39,807 nucleotides of DNA from a virus: positions 1 through 39,807 of IMG/VR virus record IMGVR_UViG_3300044646_000548, one strand, 5' to 3'. Below are positions 5,408-12,846 of the stretch, in pieces. A model generated the notes under the pieces. That model was not told where the DNA came from and searched no databases. It saw nothing but the letters and a program-made list of their open reading frames with translations. The translations under genes and the position numbers were made by a program. The stretch's first letter is position 1, and each line of letters opens with the position of its first letter.

Positions 5408-5436
5408 ATTGTAGCATAAAAACAACACTTTTGCAA
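5408..5436 (-). promoter_or_regulatory. Promoter of the HNH endonuclease gene
   Basis: TTGCAA (5431-5436) and TACAAT (5408-5413) are separated by 17 bases on the minus strand. The whole spacer, AAGTGTTGTTTTTATGC, is identical to that of the promoter at 34812-34840, so these are copies of one element. The predicted transcript start is about 18 bases before the HNH start codon. Confidence 0.8.
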
Positions 5437-5470
5437 CTATAACCACACAACTTGTAAGGATATTTAAACT

Positions 5471-5665
5471 ATGATCTCAGATGTTGACTTAAAAGACTGG
5501 ATAAAGGAACCAAAGAAAATGAACGAGTATTGTTACCAAGTAAGCCCAACAATGGATATATGGGTGTATGCTTCAAGTGAGGAAGAAGCTGAAAGCATGG
5601 TCTATGAGCAGCTTGGGTATGACCCTGAAGAAATGGATTTAATCGAAGTAAGGGAAGACGTATGA
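5471..5665 (+). CDS. Unknown 64-residue acidic protein
   Basis: ATG at 5471 with AAGGA about 10 bases upstream; it is the first plus-strand gene after the HNH insertion. The protein is acidic, with YCYQVSPTMDIWVYASSEEEAESMVYEQLGYDPEEMDLIEV resembling a small alpha-beta fold. There is no known motif. Its end overlaps the next start by ATGA (5662-5665). Confidence 0.65.
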   Translation: MISDVDLKDWIKEPKKMNEYCYQVSPTMDIWVYASSEEEAESMVYEQLGYDPEEMDLIEVREDV

Positions 5666-5871
5666 CATACACTGCAGAACAAATAGCCTTTATGTTGCAT
5701 GAGGCTATAGACCAAAACCGTGAGTACAAGTCATGGCACGTTAGCACTCAACACTTGATGACACTTGTTGAAAGAGTTATTGCTGAAGAGCGTGAAGCGT
5801 GTGCAAATCTATGTGATGAGAAGTACTACTTGGCAATGGCTGATGCCATCAGAGCAAGGGGACAAGTATGA
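5662..5871 (+). CDS. Small phage protein with the EREACANLCDE motif
   Basis: A 69-residue protein ending in VIAEEREACANLCDEKYYLAMADAIRARG. A helix of the form 'EREACA..C......ADAIRARG' recurs in many small early proteins of proteobacterial phages, sometimes as a C-terminal module. Its function is not known to me. Two Cys seven residues apart might bind metal. It overlaps its neighbours on both sides by four bases, so it is part of a coupled early operon. Confidence 0.7.
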   Translation: MTYTAEQIAFMLHEAIDQNREYKSWHVSTQHLMTLVERVIAEEREACANLCDEKYYLAMADAIRARGQV

Positions 5872-6104
5872 GATGCCTCGCCTGTGATCGATCATTGACA
5901 GACTACGAAGCCACTAGAAAGCACGCAGTGACAGGGACATTCATTGACCTATGTCAGCAATGTTTTAAAGCGGTACAGGCTGACTCTCACCTACCTACAA
6001 AGGACAGGAAAGACCTTATATCCTCAGATGACATTGATGACAGTGCTGAGACTGAAGAGGATGACTGTCACGTTAGCGACACCAACACTGAAGGAGATCA
6101 TTGA
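5868..6104 (+). CDS. Small zinc-ribbon-like protein
   Basis: A 78-residue protein that begins MRCLACDRSLTDYEATRK and has LCQQC at about residues 28-32. The two C-x2-C pairs (Cys 3/6 and 29/32) are spaced as in a zinc ribbon. The C-terminal 30 residues are very acidic (DDIDDSAETEEDD). It may act as a small protein-binding or inhibitor factor, but that is a guess. It starts in an ATGA overlap and ends the first early sub-operon; a 176-base gap follows. Confidence 0.65.
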   Translation: MRCLACDRSLTDYEATRKHAVTGTFIDLCQQCFKAVQADSHLPTKDRKDLISSDDIDDSAETEEDDCHVSDTNTEGDH

Positions 6105-6129
6105 CAATCTGTACATTGTGTGCTACCCT
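6101..6129 (+). promoter_or_regulatory. Weak candidate promoter in the gap before 6281
   Basis: TTGACA at 6101-6106 is followed after 17 bases by TACCCT (6124-6129). The -35 is perfect but the -10 is poor. It lies at the start of the only sizeable gap in the early plus-strand genes, so a promoter here would make sense. A perfect 7-bp hairpin (AGATACT, loop ACAA, AGTATCT; 6138-6155) just downstream would fall in the leader. Confidence 0.3.
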
Positions 6130-6280
6130 AACTTTAAAGATACTACAAAGTATCTAGGATGATTCATAGAAGTTAAATACACTATATAAGTATTATTTAA
6201 GTAATATACTTATAAGTCTTTAAAGTGTGAAAGTTGGACAATAAACCCAGTGTCGTAAGACACGATTGAAAGGATAATTT

Positions 6281-6481
6281 ATGTCTATAGAACTGTTTGA
6301 TGATGATGTTGACATGGACTTGGTACAGTATGAATGCTGGTATTGGTCTGTCATTGATAGCATGGCTGAATTGGTTATGAACAATGGTCGTGATAAGGTT
6401 ATGTCTCATGTTGCTGAGGCCGTCTTGAACAAGGCTCATAGCGGTCATGTAGCAGCTCAGGAAGACCCATTCGCATGGTGA
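6281..6481 (+). CDS. Unknown 66-residue acidic protein
   Basis: ATG at 6281 with AAAGGA 6-7 bases upstream, first gene after the gap. The N-terminus is acidic (ELFDDDVDMDLVQYE), followed by helical segments and a C-terminal HVAAQEDPFAW. No family recognised. Its stop overlaps the start of a tiny hydrophobic frame (TGATG, 6479-6483). Confidence 0.6.
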   Translation: MSIELFDDDVDMDLVQYECWYWSVIDSMAELVMNNGRDKVMSHVAEAVLNKAHSGHVAAQEDPFAW

Positions 6482-6534
6482 TGGCTATATTTGTCATTAT
6501 CGTAACTTTAATTAAACTGGTACTAAGCAAGTGA
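6481..6534 (+). CDS. Possible 17-residue hydrophobic peptide
   Basis: The frame MAIFVIIVTLIKLVLSK starts in a TGATG overlap with the previous stop and is followed 16 bases later by the next gene. It would form a single membrane helix. It is very short and could be chance, but other tiny membrane frames in this genome (2490, 8372, 16191) show the same coupling pattern. Confidence 0.3.
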   Translation: MAIFVIIVTLIKLVLSK

Positions 6535-6550
6535 ACAACGAGAACGTAAA

Positions 6551-6769
6551 ATGAACATTGATGAGAATAAACCTTGGCCTTTTCCGTCACACTTTGGTGA
6601 CACTGCTGAAGATCATAAGTTAAAGGCTGATTGTCTAGCCTTACTGGAGAACTTCACAGCCTTCCAACTCAGGGGTGAAATCTACTATGGCTACCTTGAT
6701 GTGAGAGCATTGAAGGTCATAGAGGAACTACGTAAGGACAGAGATAGTGAAACTAAATCTAGTACGTAA
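6551..6769 (+). CDS. Unknown 72-residue protein before the primase-helicase
   Basis: ATG at 6551 with GAGAACG upstream. It has a Pro/Trp-rich N-terminus (NKPWPFPSHFGDTAEDHKLKADCLALL) and a helical C-terminus ending in charged residues. No motif recognised. Its last 23 bases overlap the GTG start of the primase-helicase gene, so translation is probably coupled. Confidence 0.6.
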   Translation: MNIDENKPWPFPSHFGDTAEDHKLKADCLALLENFTAFQLRGEIYYGYLDVRALKVIEELRKDRDSETKSST

Positions 6770-8375
6770 ACCTAAGACTGAGTCTAAACTCATTAAGCAT
6801 ATTGCCTGTGATGCGTGTGGAAGTTCAGACGCTAACGGGTTGTATGATGACAATCACACCTACTGCTTTTCATGCAACACTTACTACAATGAGATGGATG
6901 CTGATGAACTGTCAGTTATGCGAGATGCAGTAGCACCACGAAAGCAAACAATGCTAGAGATTAAAGGTCAGATTAAAGCAATACCTGACAGAGGTATTAC
7001 CCAGCAAACCTGTGAGAAATATGGAGTTACACAAGAGAATGGACAACACTTTTATCCTTACACTGACGATGCCGGAACACCTGTTGCAGCAAAACTTAGA
7101 CGAGTGGCAGACAAAACTTTCAGCATTCTTGGAACATTCACGAATGCTAGGCTTTTCGGACAGCAGCTCTTTCACGCTGGTGGCAAAGCAGTCACCATCA
7201 CTGAAGGAGAGCTTGACGCTCTAGCAGCTTTTCAGATGAATGGTAGCCTCTACCCTGTGGTGTCAGTCAGAAACGGTGCACAGGCCGCTTTAAAGGACTG
7301 CAAGGCACAGTATGAGTGGCTTAACTCCTTCGATAGTATTGTGATCTGCTTTGATGCTGATGAGCCGGGTAAGAAGGCTTCTAAAGAGGTAGCTGAACTG
7401 TTCGGTCAAAAGGCTAAGATTGTAAAGCACTTGAGTGGCTACAAAGATGCCTGTGACTACCTGATTGCTGGTGCTACCAAAGCTTTTGTGAATGAGTGGT
7501 GGAAGGCTGAGGTGTACATCCCTGATGGCATTATCAATGCTGCTTCATTGTGGGAAGAAGTCATTAAACCTGAGGCTAAGGCTGAGGCTATGTACCCTTG
7601 GAAGGGCTTGAACAAGCTCCTGTATGGTATGAGGCCATCGGAGTTAATCACAGTCACTGCAGGATCTGGACTAGGTAAGAGTCAATTCCTGCGAGAGATA
7701 TTGTTCAATATACTGAACACTACCAAGTGGAATGTTGGAGGTTTATTCCTTGAAGAGTCCACTCGTAAGACTGCTAGAAGTATCATGAGCTTACACGCTA
7801 ACAAGCTTCTGCACTTGCCTGACACACCTACCACTGAGAAGGAACTTAAAGATGCTTTCGATGCAACACTTGGTACTAATCGTGTGTATCTCTTTGACCA
7901 TTTCGGCAGCAGTGACGTTGACAACATTGCCAACAGAATCCGATACATGGCTAAAGCTTGCGATTGCAGGGTTATCTTTCTTGACCACATCAGTATTGTT
8001 ATATCTGGTCAAGACAATGGAGATGAGCGTAAGGCTATTGATAACATGATGACGAAGCTTCGTACACTGGTGCAAGAGCTGGAGATCACATTGATCTGTG
8101 TCAGTCACCTTCGTAGACTGCAGGGGAACCAAGGTCACGAAGATGGGGGCAGTGTCTCATTGTCTCAGCTCAGAGGCTCAGGTGCTATTGCTCAGCTGAG
8201 TGATGCTGTGATTACCTTGGAGCGTAACAGCATGGCAGCAGATGATAATGAACGTCACATGACTAAGGTGGCTGTAGCTAAGAATCGTTACAATGGTTAT
8301 ACAGGGCCAGCTTGTGTGCTTAAGTATGACATGAACACTGGTCGCATGGTTGAGGTACAAGAGGAGGTCTTATGA
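6747..8375 (+). CDS. Primase-helicase, T7 gp4-like
   Basis: A 542-residue replicative enzyme that unwinds DNA and primes the lagging strand. The N-terminal zinc ribbon has Cys 21, 24, 40 and 43. The TOPRIM primase core shows TEGE (about 152-155) and the D-x-D of FDADEP (about 203-205). The RecA-like helicase has Walker A GSGLGKS (306-312), a Walker B/H2 region ending in FLDH, and LICVSHLRR further on. All domains are in the expected order. The GTG start at 6747, with AAGGACAGA upstream, gives the full zinc domain. GAGGAGGT near the end serves the next gene. Confidence 0.93.
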   Translation: MKLNLVRKPKTESKLIKHIACDACGSSDANGLYDDNHTYCFSCNTYYNEMDADELSVMRDAVAPRKQTMLEIKGQIKAIPDRGITQQTCEKYGVTQENGQHFYPYTDDAGTPVAAKLRRVADKTFSILGTFTNARLFGQQLFHAGGKAVTITEGELDALAAFQMNGSLYPVVSVRNGAQAALKDCKAQYEWLNSFDSIVICFDADEPGKKASKEVAELFGQKAKIVKHLSGYKDACDYLIAGATKAFVNEWWKAEVYIPDGIINAASLWEEVIKPEAKAEAMYPWKGLNKLLYGMRPSELITVTAGSGLGKSQFLREILFNILNTTKWNVGGLFLEESTRKTARSIMSLHANKLLHLPDTPTTEKELKDAFDATLGTNRVYLFDHFGSSDVDNIANRIRYMAKACDCRVIFLDHISIVISGQDNGDERKAIDNMMTKLRTLVQELEITLICVSHLRRLQGNQGHEDGGSVSLSQLRGSGAIAQLSDAVITLERNSMAADDNERHMTKVAVAKNRYNGYTGPACVLKYDMNTGRMVEVQEEVL

Positions 8376-8518
8376 GTGCATGGTTAATTGCTGTAGTTGG
8401 AGTGGTCTACACTGTCGTAGCTGTGGACTTACTCTACAAAGGGAATACTGGTCTGGGTATAGCCTTTGTAGGTTATGCACTAGGTAACGTGGGTCTGTAC
8501 ATGGAGGCTGCAAAATGA
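8372..8518 (+). CDS. 48-residue two-helix membrane protein
   Basis: It starts in an ATGA overlap with the helicase stop, behind a strong GAGGAGGT site. Two hydrophobic segments (AWLIAVVGVVYTVVAVDLL and GLGIAFVGYALGNVGLYM) are joined by a short polar loop, YKGNT, so a hairpin-like inner-membrane protein is likely. It sits between replication genes; its role is unknown. Its end overlaps the next start by ATGA. Confidence 0.65.
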   Translation: MSAWLIAVVGVVYTVVAVDLLYKGNTGLGIAFVGYALGNVGLYMEAAK

Positions 8519-8781
8519 GCAAGTGGGTTAAGAATGTTAAGAATCAAGAGGAAGCTGATGCTATCATTGAAGCCCGTAAGGAGAATAATAGACAGAAACA
8601 AAGAGCATGGGCTAAAGCCAACAGAGACAAGGCCAATGCTTACAGGAGAAGAGCTAAGGAACGTAAGAGGAATACATTACTAGTAACCGCAGTAGACCCT
8701 GTAAAGACTGCCTACCATACTGACTGGAAGGGTACACTGTATCATTGCCCTGAACTAACTTATAGAGGTAAGGTAACATGA
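8515..8781 (+). CDS. Highly basic 88-residue protein, possible DNA-binding
   Basis: It starts in an ATGA overlap. Residues 15-50 are a long charged helix (ARKENNRQKQRAWAKANRDK and onward through RRRAKERKR), followed by a less charged tail with HTDWKGTLYHCPEL. Such a Lys/Arg/Ala helix often contacts nucleic acid. The HNH-associated 'AWAKANRDK' type of helix occurs in some phage HNH proteins, but the nuclease core is absent here. Function unproven. Confidence 0.6.
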   Translation: MSKWVKNVKNQEEADAIIEARKENNRQKQRAWAKANRDKANAYRRRAKERKRNTLLVTAVDPVKTAYHTDWKGTLYHCPELTYRGKVT

Positions 8782-8960
8782 TTGACGTAGACACGATAGC
8801 TGGTAGAATGTTGGACTTGGAAACTAAGTACTATGAAATGCAGGATAAGTATCAGTTACTCATTCACCACTATGAAGACTTGAAAGCAGAATATGAAGCG
8901 TATCGTATTGGACATAGAGACAACCTTAGATCACAACACGATTTGGATGGTGGTAACTAA
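8778..8960 (+). CDS. 60-residue coiled-coil protein overlapping the polymerase start
   Basis: It starts in an ATGA overlap and is almost wholly one charged helix (MLDLETKYYEMQDKYQLLIH onward to DLKAEYEAYR), suggesting a coiled coil. No family known. Its last 68 bases also encode the first 22 residues of the DNA polymerase in another frame. Both starts look real, so the overlap is probably genuine. Confidence 0.6.
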   Translation: MIDVDTIAGRMLDLETKYYEMQDKYQLLIHHYEDLKAEYEAYRIGHRDNLRSQHDLDGGN

Positions 8961-10611
8961 GGACATTGACAGTGGAGAAGTGAACGTATGGAAAGCAGCA
9001 GACAGCCTCGTGGAGTATTTAAAGGACGTTACGTTGATAATCGCTCAGAACGGAATAGGCTTCGATTTCCCGATATTGAATCGGCTCTGGGGTACGAAGA
9101 TTCGCTTGAACCAAGTGTTCGATACACTGATAGCCTCAAGACTGCTAGATCCCTCAGTAGAGAACGGTCACAGCTTAGACGCATGGGGCAACAGGATGGG
9201 GACAGTTAAGAAAGTTGACTACAAAAGGATATGGGAATGGTTGATGGAACGACGAGAGGAATACAAAGGTGAGTGCTTTAACATTCCTCACATGGCTCTT
9301 CTGGAGTATTATTGCATTAGGGACGTTGAGGTCACTTGTAATCTTTATACTCATCTTACTGATGAACTCAATAAGAAAGACTTTTCACAAGAAAGCCTTA
9401 CTCTTGAGCATAAGGTAGCAGCTATCATCTCTGAACAGGAACGTCATGGATTCAAACTCGATCAAGTCTATGCCACTTGCTTACTTGCTGACATCAAGGG
9501 AAAGATGGCTGGAATCTATGAGCAGATGCAAGAGAGATGGCCTCCAACAGTTACACCAAGGTTCCACAAGACAAGTGGCAAGCCCATTAAAGACTGCATT
9601 GATACTTTCAATCCCGGAAGTAGAAAGCAGATCGGAGAGAAGCTGATGGAGCTAGGATGGAAGCCTAAGGTGTTCACTGAGAAGGGTCAGGCTATTGTCG
9701 ATGAGTCTGTACTGGCTAAGGTTCCTCTACCGGAAGCTCAGTTGATTGCCACGTACCTGATGCTACAGAAGCGTGTAGCTCAGATTGAAAGCTGGCTTGA
9801 AGCTGTAGGTAAGGACGGTAGAGTACATGGTAAGGTTATAACGAATGGAGCTGTAACTGGTAGGATGACACACAGTAGTCCTAACATGGCACAGATTCCT
9901 AATGCTGGAAGTATCTATGGCCCTGAGTGTAGAGAGTGTTGGACTGTGGAAGCAGGTAACGTATTGGTTGGTTGTGACGCTAGTGGCCTTGAGCTGCGTA
10001 TGCTTGCACATTATATGAAAGATGAAGAGTATGTTAAAACGGTCACTGAAGGATCTTCAAAGGAAGGTACAGACGTTCACACCCAGAACCAAAAAGCTGC
10101 TGGGTTACAAACCAGAGATCAAGCGAAGACGTTTATTTACGCATTCCTATACGGTGCAGGGCCAGCTAAGATTGGTTCCATTGTCGGTGGTAATGCTAAA
10201 GCGGGACAGAAACTTATTGACTCCTTTCTTGCGAACACACCAGCCCTACAGCGTCTTAGAAATACGGTTAGTAGATATGCGAGTAAGGGCTTTGTACCGG
10301 GGCTTGATGGTCGTAAGATATGGGTACGCTCAGAACACGCTGCCCTCAATTCGCTCCTTCAAGGGGCTGGGGCGATTGTGATGAAGAAAGCTTTGGTATT
10401 GTTTCACGATAAGACTAAGGCTAACAAGTGGCCTGTGAAGCTGGTAGCTAATGTCCATGATGAATTTCAACTTGAAGTTCCAAAGATGTATGCTACAATA
10501 GTAGGTGAGGCTGCAAAGCAAAGTATCGTTGAAGCTGGGTTGCATTTCAAGCTTCGTTGTCCACTAGACGGGGAGTACAAGATTGGTAACAACTGGCGTG
10601 AAACACATTGA
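8893..10611 (+). CDS. DNA polymerase, family A, with 3'-5' exonuclease
   Basis: A 572-residue replicative polymerase, shorter than T7 gp5 (704). The proofreading motifs are complete: DIETT (Asp7, Glu9), NGIGFDFP (Asp58) and YYCIRDVEV (Asp144). The polymerase motifs are VGCDASGLELRMLAHYM (motif A, about 358-374), RDQAKTFIYAFLYGAG (motif B, about 406-421) and VANVHDEFQLEV (motif C, about 518-529). The ATG at 8893 is needed for exonuclease motif I and lies inside the preceding small gene. With the primase-helicase, SSB and exonuclease it makes up the replisome. Confidence 0.95.
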   Translation: MKRIVLDIETTLDHNTIWMVVTKDIDSGEVNVWKAADSLVEYLKDVTLIIAQNGIGFDFPILNRLWGTKIRLNQVFDTLIASRLLDPSVENGHSLDAWGNRMGTVKKVDYKRIWEWLMERREEYKGECFNIPHMALLEYYCIRDVEVTCNLYTHLTDELNKKDFSQESLTLEHKVAAIISEQERHGFKLDQVYATCLLADIKGKMAGIYEQMQERWPPTVTPRFHKTSGKPIKDCIDTFNPGSRKQIGEKLMELGWKPKVFTEKGQAIVDESVLAKVPLPEAQLIATYLMLQKRVAQIESWLEAVGKDGRVHGKVITNGAVTGRMTHSSPNMAQIPNAGSIYGPECRECWTVEAGNVLVGCDASGLELRMLAHYMKDEEYVKTVTEGSSKEGTDVHTQNQKAAGLQTRDQAKTFIYAFLYGAGPAKIGSIVGGNAKAGQKLIDSFLANTPALQRLRNTVSRYASKGFVPGLDGRKIWVRSEHAALNSLLQGAGAIVMKKALVLFHDKTKANKWPVKLVANVHDEFQLEVPKMYATIVGEAAKQSIVEAGLHFKLRCPLDGEYKIGNNWRETH

Positions 10612-10774
10612 TAAGAATCAAATACTATTTAATGTTGAAGGTGAAACTTTCAGGATTAAGATAGGAGAGGATCTAGATCTTGAAGAGGTATACACTGTGC
10701 TATTATCTGCACTTGTGTACTTAGAAGATCTGGCATCGGGTAATACAGCTCACCCGTCACAAGAGCTGCATTGA
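10598..10774 (+). CDS. Unknown 58-residue acidic protein
   Basis: The frame opens inside the end of the polymerase gene. No ATG is available. I chose GTG at 10598; TTG at 10583 is an alternative. The product (KHIDKNQILFNVEGETFRIK, then IGEDLDLEEVYTVLLSALVYLEDLA) looks like a short beta hairpin followed by helices. No family recognised. Weak start signals reduce confidence. Confidence 0.45.
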   Translation: MKHIDKNQILFNVEGETFRIKIGEDLDLEEVYTVLLSALVYLEDLASGNTAHPSQELH

Positions 10775-10809
10775 TAGTTAAGCAGGTTTACTGCGTAAAG
10801 GAAAATGAA

Positions 10810-11238
10810 ATGAGTATTGATAGCATGAAACCCGTTAAAGTTGCTGGTGAAATCTTCTGGAGCAACTGGATGAATAACTTTAACACTAAGTTCAACGAAG
10901 ACAACAAGAAGTACGAATGTACCATTGGTAACTTGAGTGATGCAGCTTGTGAGAAGCTTAAAGAGCTGGGCATCAACATCAAGAACAAAGAGAGCATGGG
11001 TAACTTCATTGTTGCTAAGTCAACCTACTTATTCACACCTGTGGATGAGGAAGGCAATCCTGTAGACATTGCCATGATGGGTAATGGTACTAAGTGTCAT
11101 GCAGTTATCTCTTCGTATCGTCACAAGATGTCAGCTAAGTTCGGTGCTGCACCTTCAATTAAGAAGTTGGTAGTGACTGAGCTGAAGGTGTACGTCCCTG
11201 AAGGTGAAGAGCAAGAGACTGCGGACGATGTCCTCTGA
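10810..11238 (+). CDS. Single-stranded DNA-binding protein
   Basis: A 142-residue protein starting at MSIDSMKP, with AAAGGAAAA about 8 bases upstream; the frame also runs 13 codons further up without a good site. It matches a common phage SSB type: GEIFWSNWMNNFNTKFNEDN near the start, a beta-rich core (an OB-fold is expected from the family), and an acidic C-terminal tail (PEGEEQETADDVL) like those that bind partner replication proteins. Position after the polymerase and before the exonuclease supports the role. The family assignment is from recognised sequence patterns, not from an alignment. Confidence 0.75.
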   Translation: MSIDSMKPVKVAGEIFWSNWMNNFNTKFNEDNKKYECTIGNLSDAACEKLKELGINIKNKESMGNFIVAKSTYLFTPVDEEGNPVDIAMMGNGTKCHAVISSYRHKMSAKFGAAPSIKKLVVTELKVYVPEGEEQETADDVL

Positions 11239-11947
11239 TAAGCCAACTGAGGCTATTGTAGATGCTGACTTTTTAGTTTATAAAGTTGGCTTCTCATGTG
11301 AGGATGAAGAGGAACGGTGGGCACTAAATCGACTCACAGAGTGGTTTACCGACATCATCTATATGCGTCTGAAGTGTGATGACTACAGAGCTTGGATTAC
11401 AGGTAAAACTAACTTTAGATTCGAGGTAGCTACCACTGTTCCTTACAAAGGTAATCGTAAGGATGCTCCCAAGCCTAAGCACTATGAGGCTCTTCGCAAA
11501 CATCTCATGAAGCTCGGTGCTAAGATGTCAGAGGGTGAAGAGGCTGATGACTCTGTAGGCATAGCGTCCACTGAAGGTAACTACTGGATCGTCCACGTTG
11601 ACAAGGATCTAGATCAGTTACCGGGGTGGCACTATAATCCTGTAAAGGATGAGGAGTATTATGTTACTGAGTTTGAAGGCTTGTACAGTTTCTACAAACA
11701 GATTCTTACAGGTGACAGAGTTGATAACATTGAAGGTATCCGAGGTATTGGCCCTGTAAAGGCTGATAAGATTCTCAAAGACTGTACAACCGAAGAGGAA
11801 TTATATGCAGCTTGTATCAAAGCTTATGACGGCAATACTGACAGGGTACTGGAAAACGGTAAGCTCCTATGGCTAAGAAGAAAACCAAACCAGATGTGGC
11901 AACCTCCTTCGAGCTTGCAGGATCAAAGTGGCACGTTAACTACGTAG
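11228..11947 (+). CDS. 5'-3' exonuclease (T7 gp6 / FEN-like)
   Basis: A 239-residue nuclease. AIVDADFLVYK near the N-terminus holds the first metal-binding Asp. EGEEADDSVG and HVDKDLDQLPG supply the central acidic cluster. LTGDRVDNIEGIRGIGPVKADKIL is the helix-3-turn-helix with the last Asp pair. In T7-type phages this enzyme removes RNA primers and helps degrade host DNA. I chose ATG 11228, which overlaps the SSB stop by 11 bases; GTG 11204 would add 8 basic residues. Its last 79 bases overlap the next gene. Confidence 0.87.
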   Translation: MSSDKPTEAIVDADFLVYKVGFSCEDEEERWALNRLTEWFTDIIYMRLKCDDYRAWITGKTNFRFEVATTVPYKGNRKDAPKPKHYEALRKHLMKLGAKMSEGEEADDSVGIASTEGNYWIVHVDKDLDQLPGWHYNPVKDEEYYVTEFEGLYSFYKQILTGDRVDNIEGIRGIGPVKADKILKDCTTEEELYAACIKAYDGNTDRVLENGKLLWLRRKPNQMWQPPSSLQDQSGTLTT

Positions 11948-12171
11948 TGCACATGGATGATATGGGTAAGTGTGACCCTGAGAAGCAAGTCATATCTATC
12001 CGTATGGACATGAACAAGCAGACTACTGAGCAAACCTTCTACCATGAGTTAGTTCATGCCATTATGTTCACAATGGGTAAGCTATCACATGATGAAGAGT
12101 TTGTAGATACCTTTGGAGCTTTCTTGCACCAGTATCACATCACTAAGGAGTACCATGAAGCCGAAGCGTAA
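11869..12171 (+). CDS. Small HExxH zinc metallopeptidase-like protein
   Basis: A 100-residue protein with HELVHAIMF (His59, Glu60, His63) followed by HDEEFVDTFG, the layout of SprT/ImmA-type minimal metallopeptidases where an acidic residue after the helix provides a third ligand. Phages often encode such a protein next to replication nucleases; its substrate is unknown. The ATG at 11869 lies within the exonuclease gene, giving a 79-base overlap. Cys35 is alone and the N-terminus is lysine-rich (MAKKKTKPD). Confidence 0.7.
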   Translation: MAKKKTKPDVATSFELAGSKWHVNYVVHMDDMGKCDPEKQVISIRMDMNKQTTEQTFYHELVHAIMFTMGKLSHDEEFVDTFGAFLHQYHITKEYHEAEA

Positions 12172-12580
12172 GAAGCCACTGACAGTTAGACAAGTAGCTT
12201 TGAAGCATGGGTTCAGGTCAGGATTAGAGGATAAGATAGCTGATAACTTAAAAGCCTTAGGTATTCCATTTGAGTATGAGAAGCTAGTGATTGCATATAC
12301 GCAGCCTGAGAAGAAACGTACATACACTCCTGACTTCTTACTACTGAGTAACGGTATTATCATTGAGAGCAAGGGCAGGTTCGTGACTGCTGATAGACAG
12401 AAACATTTGATGGTGAAGGAACAACATCCTGAACTTGATATTAGATTTGTCTTCAGTAACTCTAGGTCTAAACTCTCAAAGATAAGCCAGACTACATACG
12501 GGGATTGGTGCACTAAGCATGGATTCAAGTATGCCGATAAAGATATTCCACTGTCATGGTTAAAGGAAAAAGGTAAATGA
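12155..12580 (+). CDS. Endonuclease I, Holliday-junction resolvase (T7 gp3-like)
   Basis: A 141-residue protein whose active-site residues match T7 endonuclease I in order and spacing: Glu25, Glu40, Asp60 (in YTPDFLL), and Glu71-x-Lys73 (in IIIESKGRF). The family resolves branched DNA before packaging and helps break down host DNA. The ATG at 12155 has AAGGAG 6 bases upstream and overlaps the end of the metallopeptidase gene. The final residues are basic. The next gene overlaps by ATGA (12577-12580). Confidence 0.88.
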   Translation: MKPKRKKPLTVRQVALKHGFRSGLEDKIADNLKALGIPFEYEKLVIAYTQPEKKRTYTPDFLLLSNGIIIESKGRFVTADRQKHLMVKEQHPELDIRFVFSNSRSKLSKISQTTYGDWCTKHGFKYADKDIPLSWLKEKGK

Positions 12581-12846
12581 TTATGTTAGATAACCTAATT
12601 AAAGAACTTGAGAAGTCAGCTGATCTTCGCAATGCTTGGGATGACTTCACAGATGTACTGGTAGTCAGTAAGCTCAAAGAGTCTTACCTGAATACTATCA
12701 ATGGTGGATTCAGTAGCCATCCTGAGGACATTGAGGATAACTTGAAAGTCAATGCAGCCATTGCTGTATGTCTAGGTTACTTCATGTACGTAGGTGATGC
12801 TAAAGCATTCTTGAAGGAGGCTGAAAGTGAACGTAAATCTGATTAA
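12577..12846 (+). CDS. Unknown 89-residue protein
   Basis: It starts at ATG 12577 in an ATGA overlap; a second ATG at 12583 is equally placed behind AAAGG. The protein is helical and slightly acidic (LDNLIKELEKSADLRNAWDD, then HPEDIEDNLKVNAAIAVCLGYFMYVGDAKAFLKEAE). A central hydrophobic stretch is too short and polar to be a sure membrane segment. No family recognised. Confidence 0.6.
   Translation: MIMLDNLIKELEKSADLRNAWDDFTDVLVVSKLKESYLNTINGGFSSHPEDIEDNLKVNAAIAVCLGYFMYVGDAKAFLKEAESERKSD

Noticed and set aside
10771-10809. Longer N-terminus for the SSB gene
   Set aside because: The extra 13 codons lack a ribosome site, whereas AAAGGA is well placed before the ATG at 10810.
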